Source: Pelosinus baikalensis (lineage in GTDB: Bacteria; Bacillota; Negativicutes; DSM-13327). Taken from it: a stretch of 64,000 nucleotides of DNA. Shown piece by piece: positions 16,195 to 25,216 of this stretch. Position 1 is the first letter of the stretch. Each line of letters starts with the position of its first letter. The translations under genes and the position numbers were made by a program. The notes beneath the pieces were generated by a model. That model worked only from the letters and a program-made list of their open reading frames with translations. It made no database searches and had not been told where the DNA came from. The stretch is from the NCBI RefSeq assembly GCF_020819555.1, contig NZ_JAJHJB010000025.1:1-64000 (forward strand), read 5' to 3'.

Positions 16195-16653
16195 CTATAA
16201 AAATTTGACTTCAGCCACATCTTCATTATTTTCGGCAAAAATTACCGTGCCCTCTATGGTCTTTCCTGCCAAGACTGTAGGTAGCCAATAGATGTCATCC
16301 TGCCACATTTCATCATAAGGGATATCGGGCTGTGAAAACCATTGAGGCTTCATTTCTTCCGTTTCTACTGCTTCCCCCTGCCAGGTATGCACTAGAAAGA
16401 TATGTACATCATGCCGCAGCTGAGGGCTTGCAGGAAAAATGAAATTCAGTTTACCTGCGTACTCCAACTGCCTCTCCTCCACTTGTATACCACTTTCTTC
16501 TTCCAGCTCCCGTACAGTTGCTTGCAATACTGTTTCACCTTTTTTAATTTTACCACCAAAACCATTATATTTTCCTTGACCAAAGCCTGTTTTTTTCATC
16601 CCAAGCAGAATTTTATCCTTTTTAAGCAAAAAACAGAGTGTGGTTGTATACAT
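16195..16653 (-). CDS. MTH1-like NUDIX hydrolase (8-oxo-purine nucleotide sanitation)
   Basis: 152 residues with a complete Nudix box (GKIKKGETV, then RELEEESGI). The segment LLGMKKTGFGQGKYNGFGGK and the later MWQDDIYWLP closely follow the pattern of mammalian MTH1/NUDT1, closer than to E. coli MutT. Expected activity is hydrolysis of oxidised purine nucleoside triphosphates to the monophosphate. I chose ATG 16653 (MYTTTLCF), which starts at the first strand of the fold; a longer in-frame start exists at 16686. A single gene between two convergent or codirectional units. Confidence 0.78.
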   Translation of the reverse strand: MYTTTLCFLLKKDKILLGMKKTGFGQGKYNGFGGKIKKGETVLQATVRELEEESGIQVEERQLEYAGKLNFIFPASPQLRHDVHIFLVHTWQGEAVETEEMKPQWFSQPDIPYDEMWQDDIYWLPTVLAGKTIEGTVIFAENNEDVAEVKFL

Positions 16654-16851
16654 TTTCTCATCTTCTTTCTTAAAAGTGCCGGTCATATCCCCTTATCACC
16701 CCATAGCTAAGCTTGCATAGCAAGAAGAGTATTACCGGGAAATATCCGCATCCTCTGACAGTAACAATTTAAATTCAAGTTTTTGTTAATGTATCGTATA
16801 AGCACAATAAAAAACAACAGTCTATAAAGACAGTTGTGAAATTACCAGTAT

Positions 16852-17379
16852 TTATTCTAATAAAAATTTTTCCATAACGTGTACATCAATCCATTTTCCA
16901 TCTAACATTCCTTGTTTTACGTAAGTACCAACCTTTGTAAAACCAAGAGAGTGATAGAGTTTATGTCCTGTACGATTAACAGCCAACGTAGTCAGCACCA
17001 TCTTATAAAATTCTTCCTCTTTCGCCACTTGTATTAAGGCCAATAATAAATGTTTGCCAAGCCTCTTATTCCGTTCTTCTCTTTTAATATAAATGGATAA
17101 ATCAGCAACACCCCGATAACATTCTCTGGCATTAAAAACATTGAGTGAAGCCCAGCCTTTTATCGTATTCTCTGTATCTTCTATTACTAATACTTTATGT
17201 CTAGAACTCCTGCTTCTCAGCCATTCTACCATTTCTTCGACACTTTTTGTATTGGTTTCTAATGTAGCAATTCGATCTTGTATGCCTTGATTATAAATTT
17301 CCGTAATTTGCCCAATATCACTTAGAGAAGCAATCCGAATTAAAAATGTACCTTCAGGCAATTCTAAAGTCTCCTGCAT
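16852..17379 (-). CDS. GNAT-family N-acetyltransferase
   Basis: 175 residues, a single GNAT domain. Motif A is seen as DLSIYIKREERNKRLGKHLL (about 105-124), and the C-terminal VNRTGHKLYHSLGFTKVGTY matches the phosphinothricin/methionine-sulfone acetyltransferase group. It likely transfers acetyl from acetyl-CoA to a small amine. GAGGGGAAT precedes ATG 17379; the longer frame to 17508 overlaps the HD gene and lacks a ribosome site. It follows the HD-domain gene closely on the same strand and is probably cotranscribed. Confidence 0.75.
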   Translation of the reverse strand: MQETLELPEGTFLIRIASLSDIGQITEIYNQGIQDRIATLETNTKSVEEMVEWLRSRSSRHKVLVIEDTENTIKGWASLNVFNARECYRGVADLSIYIKREERNKRLGKHLLLALIQVAKEEEFYKMVLTTLAVNRTGHKLYHSLGFTKVGTYVKQGMLDGKWIDVHVMEKFLLE

Positions 17380-17422
17380 ATTCCCCTCACTCCCACTTGT
17401 CTTAATCCTTGAGTTCCCATTG

Positions 17423-18205
17423 CTACTTTGAAATAGCATGCTCTCTGGCATACTGCCATAAACACTGATGCACACGAGCAATCTCCTTTCGAGCAGGCAG
17501 GGTAGCAATCAGCTTATCAATGTACCCTTGCTCTACTATATAAGAAAAAGAATAGGAAAAGTAGATATCATATATCCAAGACAAACGAAAAAGCATTAAA
17601 TCATTTCCGTTCTTGATGTCTGGATACTCCACTAATTTCCCCTGTATTATATCCTCAACGATCTTTGCTGAATACGCATTAGTATTTTCTAACTCTAGGG
17701 GCAGAGGGATCTTATTATCCTTATCTTTCGTGATTAACATGGAAAAGATGTCTATCTTATCTGCATCTCGAATAATCTTTGCAGGAGTTAGCCACTCTTC
17801 ACTTTCATCCATTGGTAACTGACGCCGATTATGATATAACACAGCATTTTTTATAATCTTCTGTTCTTGATCATTTAGTCCAGCAGCTTGCATACTACCT
17901 GCTTCCTGCAATACTTCCAATCCTAATTGAGCATGATTCACAGACAACGCATCATTAAAGGTTTTATACGTTTGATATTGCTGAAACCTTCCAATATCAT
18001 GAAGTAAAGCAGCAATTTTGATGTGCTGCATCTGTTCATAAGTACAAGTTAACCATGTACCAATTCTCACTGCATTTTCCAGCACTCGCCTTGTATGCTC
18101 TTCCTTCAATCGAATGTGAAATTGCAGCTGCTCATCAGTAGAATAAAAATCCTGAACATAACCATGAAACCAGTTTTTAAGAAATAAAAAAGCATGTTCC
18201 TTCAT
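17423..18205 (-). CDS. HD-domain phosphohydrolase
   Basis: 260 residues. HD-superfamily metal ligands are visible in order: H in HTRRVLENAV (about 33), HD in AALLHDIGR (about 69-70), a second His region AVLYHNRRQ, and D in RDADKID. Such proteins hydrolyse phosphate esters, often of nucleotides; the substrate is not predictable here. GGAGGGCCT precedes the ATG. It follows the 106-residue gene at 18217 with 11 bases between them and is probably in one operon with the GNAT gene. Confidence 0.75.
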   Translation of the reverse strand: MKEHAFLFLKNWFHGYVQDFYSTDEQLQFHIRLKEEHTRRVLENAVRIGTWLTCTYEQMQHIKIAALLHDIGRFQQYQTYKTFNDALSVNHAQLGLEVLQEAGSMQAAGLNDQEQKIIKNAVLYHNRRQLPMDESEEWLTPAKIIRDADKIDIFSMLITKDKDNKIPLPLELENTNAYSAKIVEDIIQGKLVEYPDIKNGNDLMLFRLSWIYDIYFSYSFSYIVEQGYIDKLIATLPARKEIARVHQCLWQYAREHAISK

Positions 18206-18216
18206 AGGCCCTCCGA

Positions 18217-18537
18217 TTATTTGGCTTTTTTCTTTTCCGCTTTACTAGGAACGCCTGTTAATATGATTTGTTTATCCTGGGTTGTTACCTTAATATCAAA
18301 ATCAACAATGCCTTCCTTAAATAGTTTAACTTTTAACTCCAGTAACGCTTTGCCTACCTTTTCCTGCAATTCTGACGTAAAAAACTCACTTGCATAATTC
18401 TTATTATCTTTTTGTATTCCCCTTACAGGCTGAGGAGTTGCTGTTTCTTCTGCATAATTCTCATTTTCAAAAGTAAGAGTCTCTTTATAATCGCCGAACA
18501 TAGCTGTGTCACTTAAATTTTTTGGTATTTTTGCCAT
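18217..18537 (-). CDS. conserved-looking protein of unknown function
   Basis: 106 residues, polar, with a Lys-rich C-terminus (SKAEKKKAK) and no membrane segment. The C-terminal half (about 50-100) is predicted alternating helix and strand (KVGKALLELKVKLFKEG, then DIKVTTQDKQIILTG). I do not recognise the family. It begins the short run that continues into the HD gene; the ATG has a modest GGTGAATGG upstream. Confidence 0.6.
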   Translation of the reverse strand: MAKIPKNLSDTAMFGDYKETLTFENENYAEETATPQPVRGIQKDNKNYASEFFTSELQEKVGKALLELKVKLFKEGIVDFDIKVTTQDKQIILTGVPSKAEKKKAK

Positions 18538-18593
18538 ATTCCATTCACCCTATCATCTTAAAATTTTATACCTATATTATAGCACAAATCCAA

Positions 18594-20402
18594 TTACTTT
18601 TCGTTTTTTCCTGTTGTTAGCCAAGTATATAACCCTTCTCCTACAGTGACTCCAGGCCTTGGTACCCAATTTTTCTTTTCTAGCCATTTACGAATGGTCC
18701 CTTCTCCATCTGGCTTTATCAGCAAAACCTGGGGGCCAACCAAACCAATCACCCAATTGGATAATTTACTTTGAGCAAGAATCTCCGACGCCATTTCGGG
18801 AGTATCACAAGCCAATATCATCGCTCTGGCAAACAAGGTTTTATCATAAGCAGTGGCCCACTGTTGCAGTGTACACAGCACATTTTCCGCGGGAGGTACT
18901 TTACTATGATCAGTAATCAGCGCAAATAAATCATCAACTGAAGCTCCTCCTTTTAACGCGCGAAGTATACTACTGCGAGTAATTTCTCCTTGATATACGT
19001 AATCTTGAACCTGAGTCTCAGCAAAAACCGATAACATCCACACCACGTAAGGGCTTACACTTTTAGGAACGAAAAAGGAAAGATCTGGTTGAATGATCAG
19101 CTGCTGCTCCAGTTCAGCAGGTAAAACCTGCCGCCATTTATCAAATAAAGGCGCAAAAATGACTTCCGTATCTTTATGATACAAATCGATTTTAACCATT
19201 TGGCTAATAGCCTTACCTGCGTCTTTCTCCTCTGCCAGCCATTGAGCCAAAGCCAATCCCAAAGGAGTCAATCGCCAGAAATTTCGAGGCATCTTCTCTT
19301 CCATCAGCCATTGAGTTGGCAGCTCGGCCGTAGTCTTTTCGAATAATCCACAATACATAAATGGCTCTAATACAACTGCCTCTAACCACTCTTCACTACT
19401 AAAAGGATCTTTATCATGAAAAAGCACTGAAGATTCATCTATAACGCTTTTCATCATTAAAGACGCGCCAGTTAACCATGTTCCTTTTACCTGGGCTGCA
19501 TATTTAAATAAGTTGGCAATAAAAGGTAGGCTTCCTCCCTTATGATATTGAATACGAGAGATTTGCCAGCTCAAAATATAGAGTAAACGGTGGGATGCAG
19601 GTGAAAAAATAAAATCATCCCATTTTTCCCCATTTAATTGATAATAGCAATAGTCGCCTTTATCAACTACAACCTTTAAGGCTCCCATCTCCTGTAAAAT
19701 CCCTAAAAGCATACGTGTCATATTCGTATATAAATTTTCATCAGCGGCTTCTTCCCATTGGTCAGCTGCCGCAGAGCTTAAGCGTGACATTAAACGACGC
19801 AATACGGATTTTGCCATGAACTTTTTTACAGTAAGCTTTGGTTTTTCTACATATAAAAATGCAGATAGCTCAATCAAATCCGTAAGAGACTGTCCTCCGC
19901 TATCAATTGCAGAATGTGTGGCCGGCAACCGCGCTTCTAAAAAATAATAAAATGCTGACATTTTATCAAGTGTTTTCTTAAAGTCGGGTATAGCTAACAG
20001 AGACTGAGGCATCTGCCCTTCTAACAGCCATCCCTTCTGCAGTAAATCGGTAACTGCAGCATCAATTGTTTTCACGGGCACTGTCGAACGATACTTTTCA
20101 TATATTTGATTTATAGCTACTGGCTTGCCAGCGAATTCACATAGAAAAGCCATTATACTTTGCTCTTCTTCTCTCAATTCATGATATACTCCAGCAAATC
20201 GTGGGATATGGAAGATAGCCTCACGTAGTAATTTAGGAACATTGCCCACCCAGCCGCTTACATCAAATAACCAACACATTTTATTTAAGGCTGTTTTATT
20301 CAATGCATAGATTTCTTCTAAGGTATATGCATGATCCAAACGTAAGGATAATTTTCTATTTGGCAAAATTCCCCATTCCTTCCCTTGCCAATGTTTCATC
20401 AA
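18594..20402 (-). CDS. helicase-associated protein paired with XPB helicase
   Basis: 602 residues with no Walker motifs. Large, mostly helical, with winged-helix-like segments and a C-terminal domain (VQDYVYQGEITRSSILRALKGG onward) of the helicase-associated type found next to or fused with bacterial XPB-like helicases. Its ATG overlaps the 3' end of the XPB gene by 47 bases, which implies translational coupling and joint function. A role as accessory or DNA-binding partner in repair is inferred from that context only. Confidence 0.7.
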   Translation of the reverse strand: MMKHWQGKEWGILPNRKLSLRLDHAYTLEEIYALNKTALNKMCWLFDVSGWVGNVPKLLREAIFHIPRFAGVYHELREEEQSIMAFLCEFAGKPVAINQIYEKYRSTVPVKTIDAAVTDLLQKGWLLEGQMPQSLLAIPDFKKTLDKMSAFYYFLEARLPATHSAIDSGGQSLTDLIELSAFLYVEKPKLTVKKFMAKSVLRRLMSRLSSAAADQWEEAADENLYTNMTRMLLGILQEMGALKVVVDKGDYCYYQLNGEKWDDFIFSPASHRLLYILSWQISRIQYHKGGSLPFIANLFKYAAQVKGTWLTGASLMMKSVIDESSVLFHDKDPFSSEEWLEAVVLEPFMYCGLFEKTTAELPTQWLMEEKMPRNFWRLTPLGLALAQWLAEEKDAGKAISQMVKIDLYHKDTEVIFAPLFDKWRQVLPAELEQQLIIQPDLSFFVPKSVSPYVVWMLSVFAETQVQDYVYQGEITRSSILRALKGGASVDDLFALITDHSKVPPAENVLCTLQQWATAYDKTLFARAMILACDTPEMASEILAQSKLSNWVIGLVGPQVLLIKPDGEGTIRKWLEKKNWVPRPGVTVGEGLYTWLTTGKNEK

Positions 20403-22110
20403 AATCCAAGATTTGATACTGGTATCCCTGCTCTGTTAAAAATAACTGACGATGGTGAGCAAATTCCTGCTCCCGAGAATCCTTAGAGACTACACTATAA
20501 AAATAAGCCGACCGACCATCATCTTTAGGCCGCAAGATTCTGCCCAAGCGCTGAGCCTCTTCCTGACGAGAGCCAAAAGCTCCAGAAACCTGCACACCTA
20601 CTGCAGCATCCGGCAAATCAATGGCGAAATTAGCCACTTTTGATACAATGAGTACTGCAATTTTTCGATTGCGAAATGCTTGATACAACTCATCCCGTTT
20701 TACTGTTGGCATCTTGCCAGTGATGAGGGGAAATCCAAAATAGTCGGCAATCCCTTCTAACTGCTTTATATATTGACCAATAATCAATATACCTTCTCCA
20801 GCATGTTTATGCAAGATATATTCGATAGCCTTTAACTTAAAAGTATTTTCCGCTTCCATACGATAGGCTATTCGTTCTGGAACTTGGGCACACTCCATGC
20901 GCAGGGAAAAATCCATGGGCACACGTACTTCTGTACAGACTGCTGTAGCAATCCAGCCGGCACTCTCCATTTCAGTCCATGGAACATCCAGCTTTTTGGG
21001 ACCAATCAAGGTAAAGACATCGGCTTCCTTGCCATCTTCTCTTACCAAGGTAGCTGTTAAACCTAATCTGCGTTTTGCCTGCAATTCGGCTGTAACTTGA
21101 AAAACAGGGGCTGGCAGAGTATGTACTTCATCATAAATAACCAATCCCCAAGCCCGGGCATTAAAAATTTCAAAGTGAGGAAAGGGACCATTTTTAACAG
21201 GGCGATAGATTACCATTTGATACGTGGTAACTGTTACTGGGCAGATATCTTTTCTATCTCCAGAATATTCACCGACTATTTCTGCCGGCAAATCTGTTTT
21301 CTCCACAATTTCTCTCATCCATTGATGTACAGCGCTGGTTGAGGTTGTTAAAATCAGCGTATTCATTCCAACCCTTTCCATTGCGCCGATGCCAATTATC
21401 GTTTTTCCTGCACCGCAGGGTAAAACCAAGACTCCTGATCCACCCGTCTCTCGACCGCCATCATAAAAAAGATCAACAGCCTGCCTCTGATAATCCCGCA
21501 GGGAAAATTCTCGTCCAGTTAGATCCTTATGCCGTAATGTTATCGCTAACTTTTCACCATCAACATAACCAGCTAAATCCTCAATGGGATAACCAATTTT
21601 TACTAAAAGCTGCTTTATAATCCCCCGTTTTCCTGCTGGGATAACCAAAGTGTGTTCATCTAATTTTGCTGTAAAGATGGCCTTTGTCTCTTTATGCCCA
21701 GCAATGGTCATAATCGTAGGAATATCCTGGGAGTAAAGATATAAGAATTCTCCAGGCACTGTAAGCTCATCGGCTTCATGTTCTGCGATCATTGGTGGAT
21801 ATGCCATTAGTTTTACTAGACCATAACGACTCATGTAGCCTTCAATATCACGACACACATTATTCGGCAAAGGGAACTTCACATAAGTTAATAAAAATTC
21901 AAGCACCTGAGCCGCTGTCTGACCTGTGGCTGCAGCATTCCATAAAGATAAAGGAGTAATACGATATGTATGGATATGTTCAGGACTTTTTTCTAAATCT
22001 GCAAACGCAGACAATCCACTGCGAACGATTTCAAAATCAGGATGATATGCTTCTAGCAATACTGAAAAATCGCCTTGAACAATCATTGGATTCGTTGGAT
22101 TATATACCAC
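20356..22110 (-). CDS. XPB-type DNA repair helicase (SF2)
   Basis: 584 residues. The N-terminal XPB/Ssl2-type domain (about 1-130, with NPMIVQGDFSVLLE and LEKSPEHIHTYRITPLSLWN) is followed by an SF2 motor: Walker A LPCGAGKT (about 230), DEVH box IYDEVHTLP, GLTATLVRED (the RED motif of XPB), and motif VI QRLGRILRP. It should unwind or remodel DNA in an ATP-dependent way. The start is GTG, set by GGAGG five bases upstream. It forms a two-gene operon with the overlapping helicase-associated gene. Confidence 0.88.
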   Translation of the reverse strand: MVYNPTNPMIVQGDFSVLLEAYHPDFEIVRSGLSAFADLEKSPEHIHTYRITPLSLWNAAATGQTAAQVLEFLLTYVKFPLPNNVCRDIEGYMSRYGLVKLMAYPPMIAEHEADELTVPGEFLYLYSQDIPTIMTIAGHKETKAIFTAKLDEHTLVIPAGKRGIIKQLLVKIGYPIEDLAGYVDGEKLAITLRHKDLTGREFSLRDYQRQAVDLFYDGGRETGGSGVLVLPCGAGKTIIGIGAMERVGMNTLILTTSTSAVHQWMREIVEKTDLPAEIVGEYSGDRKDICPVTVTTYQMVIYRPVKNGPFPHFEIFNARAWGLVIYDEVHTLPAPVFQVTAELQAKRRLGLTATLVREDGKEADVFTLIGPKKLDVPWTEMESAGWIATAVCTEVRVPMDFSLRMECAQVPERIAYRMEAENTFKLKAIEYILHKHAGEGILIIGQYIKQLEGIADYFGFPLITGKMPTVKRDELYQAFRNRKIAVLIVSKVANFAIDLPDAAVGVQVSGAFGSRQEEAQRLGRILRPKDDGRSAYFYSVVSKDSREQEFAHHRQLFLTEQGYQYQILDFDETLAREGMGNFAK

Positions 22111-22451
22111 ATTTACCTCCTAATAATACATGCTATGTAATGGTCTTTAATCACATGCTATATCCTTATATTGTACGACGCTTAAAAGGATTCGTCAAAA
22201 GATAAAGAAGAATTAGATTCAATTCTATTATTGTGACAAGCATCACAGTATCTATACATGTTTTACTCTATATTTACAATATAAGAAGTTAAAAGGAACG
22301 ATATGGAGGATGTACCATGATTGATATAATTTTTTAATTCAGAAAACTATTTTTCTAAAATAAAAAATGACCTAAAACCCCAGGGTCTCAGATCATTTCA
22401 CTAAATGAGCAATTGCTCAAGTATTGCTATTAGGTCAATCGAGAGTAGTGA
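22111..22451. other. intergenic region with CRP-type palindrome
   Basis: Carries TGTGA-CAAGCA-TCACA at 22232-22247, matching the classic Crp/Fnr-family half-site spacing, and an imperfect stem near 22363-22400 that may end minus-strand transcription from the ROK gene side (although it lies downstream of the ROK stop). A tiny frame at 22318 (MIDIIF) follows GGAGG but is too short to call. Confidence 0.35.
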
Positions 22452-23684
22452 TTACAAATCATCAAACATATCGGTGTTAGGTGATTTCAATACCATTTTG
22501 AGAGCAAGAGCACATGCACCGATTACGCCTGAATCTGCACCGAGTTTTGATATAATAATCGCAGTTGCATCTTCCACTTCAGAAAAAGTATGCGATGCAA
22601 TCACTTCATGAAAGTCTTCCATAAAGAATTCTGCTACGATCGCCAATTTACCTCCGATAAAAACTGCATCTGGATTATACAGATTAATCATGTGAGAAGT
22701 TGCTAAAGCCACATAGTGAGTTGCTTGTCGCAGCACATCTCTTGCATAAGACTCTTTCTCTAAAGCAACTTCTACTATATCATTTATTTGTATTTCTTGC
22801 GTAATGTTAAAACGCTTTTTTAATGGATCTTCATCAGCAAGAAAAGGCAACTGGGCATTTACTTTTTGGACAAGGGCAGGAATACCGCAGATGGTTTCTA
22901 AACAACCACGATTTCCGCAATTGCATAAAGTTCCCTGATCGATCATGACAGTATGACCAATTTGTCCAGCATACCCTTGGGAACCTTGTACAATATGCTC
23001 CCCCATAATGATGCCAGCACTAATTCCTTCTCCCATGTTGATGTAGATTAAATTTTCACAATTAATGCCGCCCCCATACCACTTTTCCCCTAGAGCTGCA
23101 ACTTTTGAATTGGTTTCAATATAGATAGGCAGTCCGAATTCGTTTTCCAAAGTGGCCTTTAACGGATAGCCATTCCACATCTTACCTAGATTTACAGCTC
23201 TTTTTACTGTGCCTTCACTCCGATTTAGCATACCCGGGAATGCAATTGCAATTGCTACAATTTTTTTCTCCCTATTTTCTTTATTCAGGCTAACTTGTTT
23301 AATGATACGAATAAGTTCTTTTACTGCTATTGCTGGGTCTTTCATATCTACCGTTACTCGCCCAATACAAGTGGGAATATTTTTCAAATCAGCAAGAGCA
23401 ACTGTTATTTCCTGGCTAGTCACTTCTATACCGATTACATATCCCGCACTACAATTAAATTGTAAATTGACAGGTTTTCTTCCTCCTTGAGATTGACCTA
23501 AGCCAACTTCCCTTACAAATCCTGTATCAATTAATTCTCGTATAATACCTGTAATCGCGGGCGGAGTAAGACCAGTTAACTCGGCAATTTGCTGACGAGA
23601 AATTAATTCATTATCTTTAATAATATTTATAATCGTCATTCGATTTAGCTTTTTAACATATTTACTATTGCCAGGGCTTCTCAT
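22452..23684 (-). CDS. ROK-family transcriptional regulator
   Basis: 410 residues. An N-terminal helix-turn-helix (about 15-60, ISRQQIAELTGLTPPAITGIIREL) precedes a ROK kinase-like fold (about 75-390) with the glycine-rich GEGISAGIIMG and the zinc-binding CNCGNRGCLE. The group includes NagC/XylR-type repressors that sense sugars or sugar phosphates. No adjacent sugar gene is seen, so the effector is unknown. A single gene on the minus strand, with a start after GATGAAGAAAG. Confidence 0.85.
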   Translation of the reverse strand: MRSPGNSKYVKKLNRMTIINIIKDNELISRQQIAELTGLTPPAITGIIRELIDTGFVREVGLGQSQGGRKPVNLQFNCSAGYVIGIEVTSQEITVALADLKNIPTCIGRVTVDMKDPAIAVKELIRIIKQVSLNKENREKKIVAIAIAFPGMLNRSEGTVKRAVNLGKMWNGYPLKATLENEFGLPIYIETNSKVAALGEKWYGGGINCENLIYINMGEGISAGIIMGEHIVQGSQGYAGQIGHTVMIDQGTLCNCGNRGCLETICGIPALVQKVNAQLPFLADEDPLKKRFNITQEIQINDIVEVALEKESYARDVLRQATHYVALATSHMINLYNPDAVFIGGKLAIVAEFFMEDFHEVIASHTFSEVEDATAIIISKLGADSGVIGACALALKMVLKSPNTDMFDDL

Positions 23685-23844
23685 CTTTCTTCATCCCTCA
23701 ACTTTAATTTGATTACTATGAATGAACTATTCTCAATGAAATTATACCTTAATATTAATGCTATTGCGAACTATATTACAAGCCTTCCTCTATTGCACTT
23801 CACATTACACAATGCTCTCTTAGCAATAAAGAGGATACTGACAG

Positions 23845-25032
23845 CTAATCTTTATTCTTAACTGTTAAAGTAAATACACTAATTTCAGGTGGACAACCAA
23901 GACGAAACGGTATCCATTGTCCTGTTCCTGGACTAACATATCCATAAGAATGATTTTCCTGATAAAGCCCACGCATATAATGATAACTTACCGGCAGTAG
24001 GGACTTTCCTAAGATATTAACTTGCCCTCCATGGGTATGTCCTGATAGAGTAAGTGGTATTTGCGAAGCAAAAGCATTATACAAAAAATCGGGATGATGT
24101 GCCAATAATACTTTAAAGGCATCTTTAGGTATATCCTGCTCTGCCTTTGTCATAAATTGTTGTCGTGTTCGTTCCTTTTCTCCAATATCTTTTGGCCAAG
24201 GATAATCAACACCTAATATATATACGATGGTTCCTCCTACCTGAACTGGAATATTACTATTTTTCAGGACATGGATTGGACTATTGTGCAAAGCTCTGCT
24301 AATCCGCTTAACATCCCGAAAATATTCGTGATTACCCCAGCAGAAATAAACACCATAAGGTATTAAGGAACAGAATTCGCTAAGTTTAATTATCGCTGCG
24401 TCAAGTAGATTCAAATCATCAATTAGATCTCCTGTTATCACTACCATGTTTGGTTTTTCTTTTATAATCAATTGTAACACTTCATCCAATCGTTCTAGAC
24501 TAAAAAATGGTCCTAAATGGGTATCACTAATTTGTGCTATTTTAAACCCTGCTAACTCTTGAGAAAGTCCTTCAAAAGGCAACGCTACATGCTTGACTAC
24601 CATTTCCTTTTCTGCTGAATATACGCCTTTAGCACTTATTCCTAAGGATAATACAGGTGCAGCATAAAGCACACTTTGTAAAAATGTACGACGACTGACG
24701 TCCATCTTACCAGTTTTCTTTTTAACATTCGTAAGATTTAGCAACCTTCTTATGGCAAATAATACAGGAAAAAAGCAGAGTAAAACAACTCCGCTGATGA
24801 TCCAAACGTAAGCAAAATCAACAACCGGGGTTATCCATCGATAGAAAAAAGCGGCATCTGGCTGGAACCACCAATTATAGTTAATAAAGAACCAAGCAAG
24901 TCCCGTTATAAGCCAATACATACGATTTTTACTAGAAAAATTTTCATTAAGAAACCATTGGGTTAGTAAACGCCAATTCACCCAGAATATGGCTAGCATA
25001 ACGACGACTAATATACTATACATTATTACCAT
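23845..25032 (-). CDS. membrane-anchored metallophosphoesterase (YkuE-like)
   Basis: 395 residues. About three or four N-terminal membrane segments (residues 1-105) are followed by a second targeting-like segment SRRTFLQSV plus a hydrophobic stretch (about 113-135) that resembles a twin-arginine signal. The catalytic calcineurin-like domain (about 150-390) has DTHLG, GDLIDD, GNHE and GHTHGGQ. Metal-dependent hydrolysis outside the membrane, possibly of lipid or nucleotide phosphates, is inferred. GGAGG lies seven bases before the ATG. Confidence 0.82.
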   Translation of the reverse strand: MVIMYSILVVVMLAIFWVNWRLLTQWFLNENFSSKNRMYWLITGLAWFFINYNWWFQPDAAFFYRWITPVVDFAYVWIISGVVLLCFFPVLFAIRRLLNLTNVKKKTGKMDVSRRTFLQSVLYAAPVLSLGISAKGVYSAEKEMVVKHVALPFEGLSQELAGFKIAQISDTHLGPFFSLERLDEVLQLIIKEKPNMVVITGDLIDDLNLLDAAIIKLSEFCSLIPYGVYFCWGNHEYFRDVKRISRALHNSPIHVLKNSNIPVQVGGTIVYILGVDYPWPKDIGEKERTRQQFMTKAEQDIPKDAFKVLLAHHPDFLYNAFASQIPLTLSGHTHGGQVNILGKSLLPVSYHYMRGLYQENHSYGYVSPGTGQWIPFRLGCPPEISVFTLTVKNKD

Positions 25033-25216
25033 TCATGATCCTCCAACCATATATTTATATCATCTAAGGACATTATTTCCGAGATCCCTTCTTTCCTATC
25101 CTTAGATTCTACGTAAAGCATTAGAAAAACAGTAAAAAGACCTTGTCAGACAGTTTTATAATCGACAAGATCTTCTTACTATTCTCTTTCAATTGGAACC
25201 ACTCTCGCCACTTCTT

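Noticed and set aside
22318..22338. A tiny plus-strand frame (MIDIIF) after GGAGG
   Set aside because: Six codons; it could be a leader peptide relic but no gene follows on that strand.
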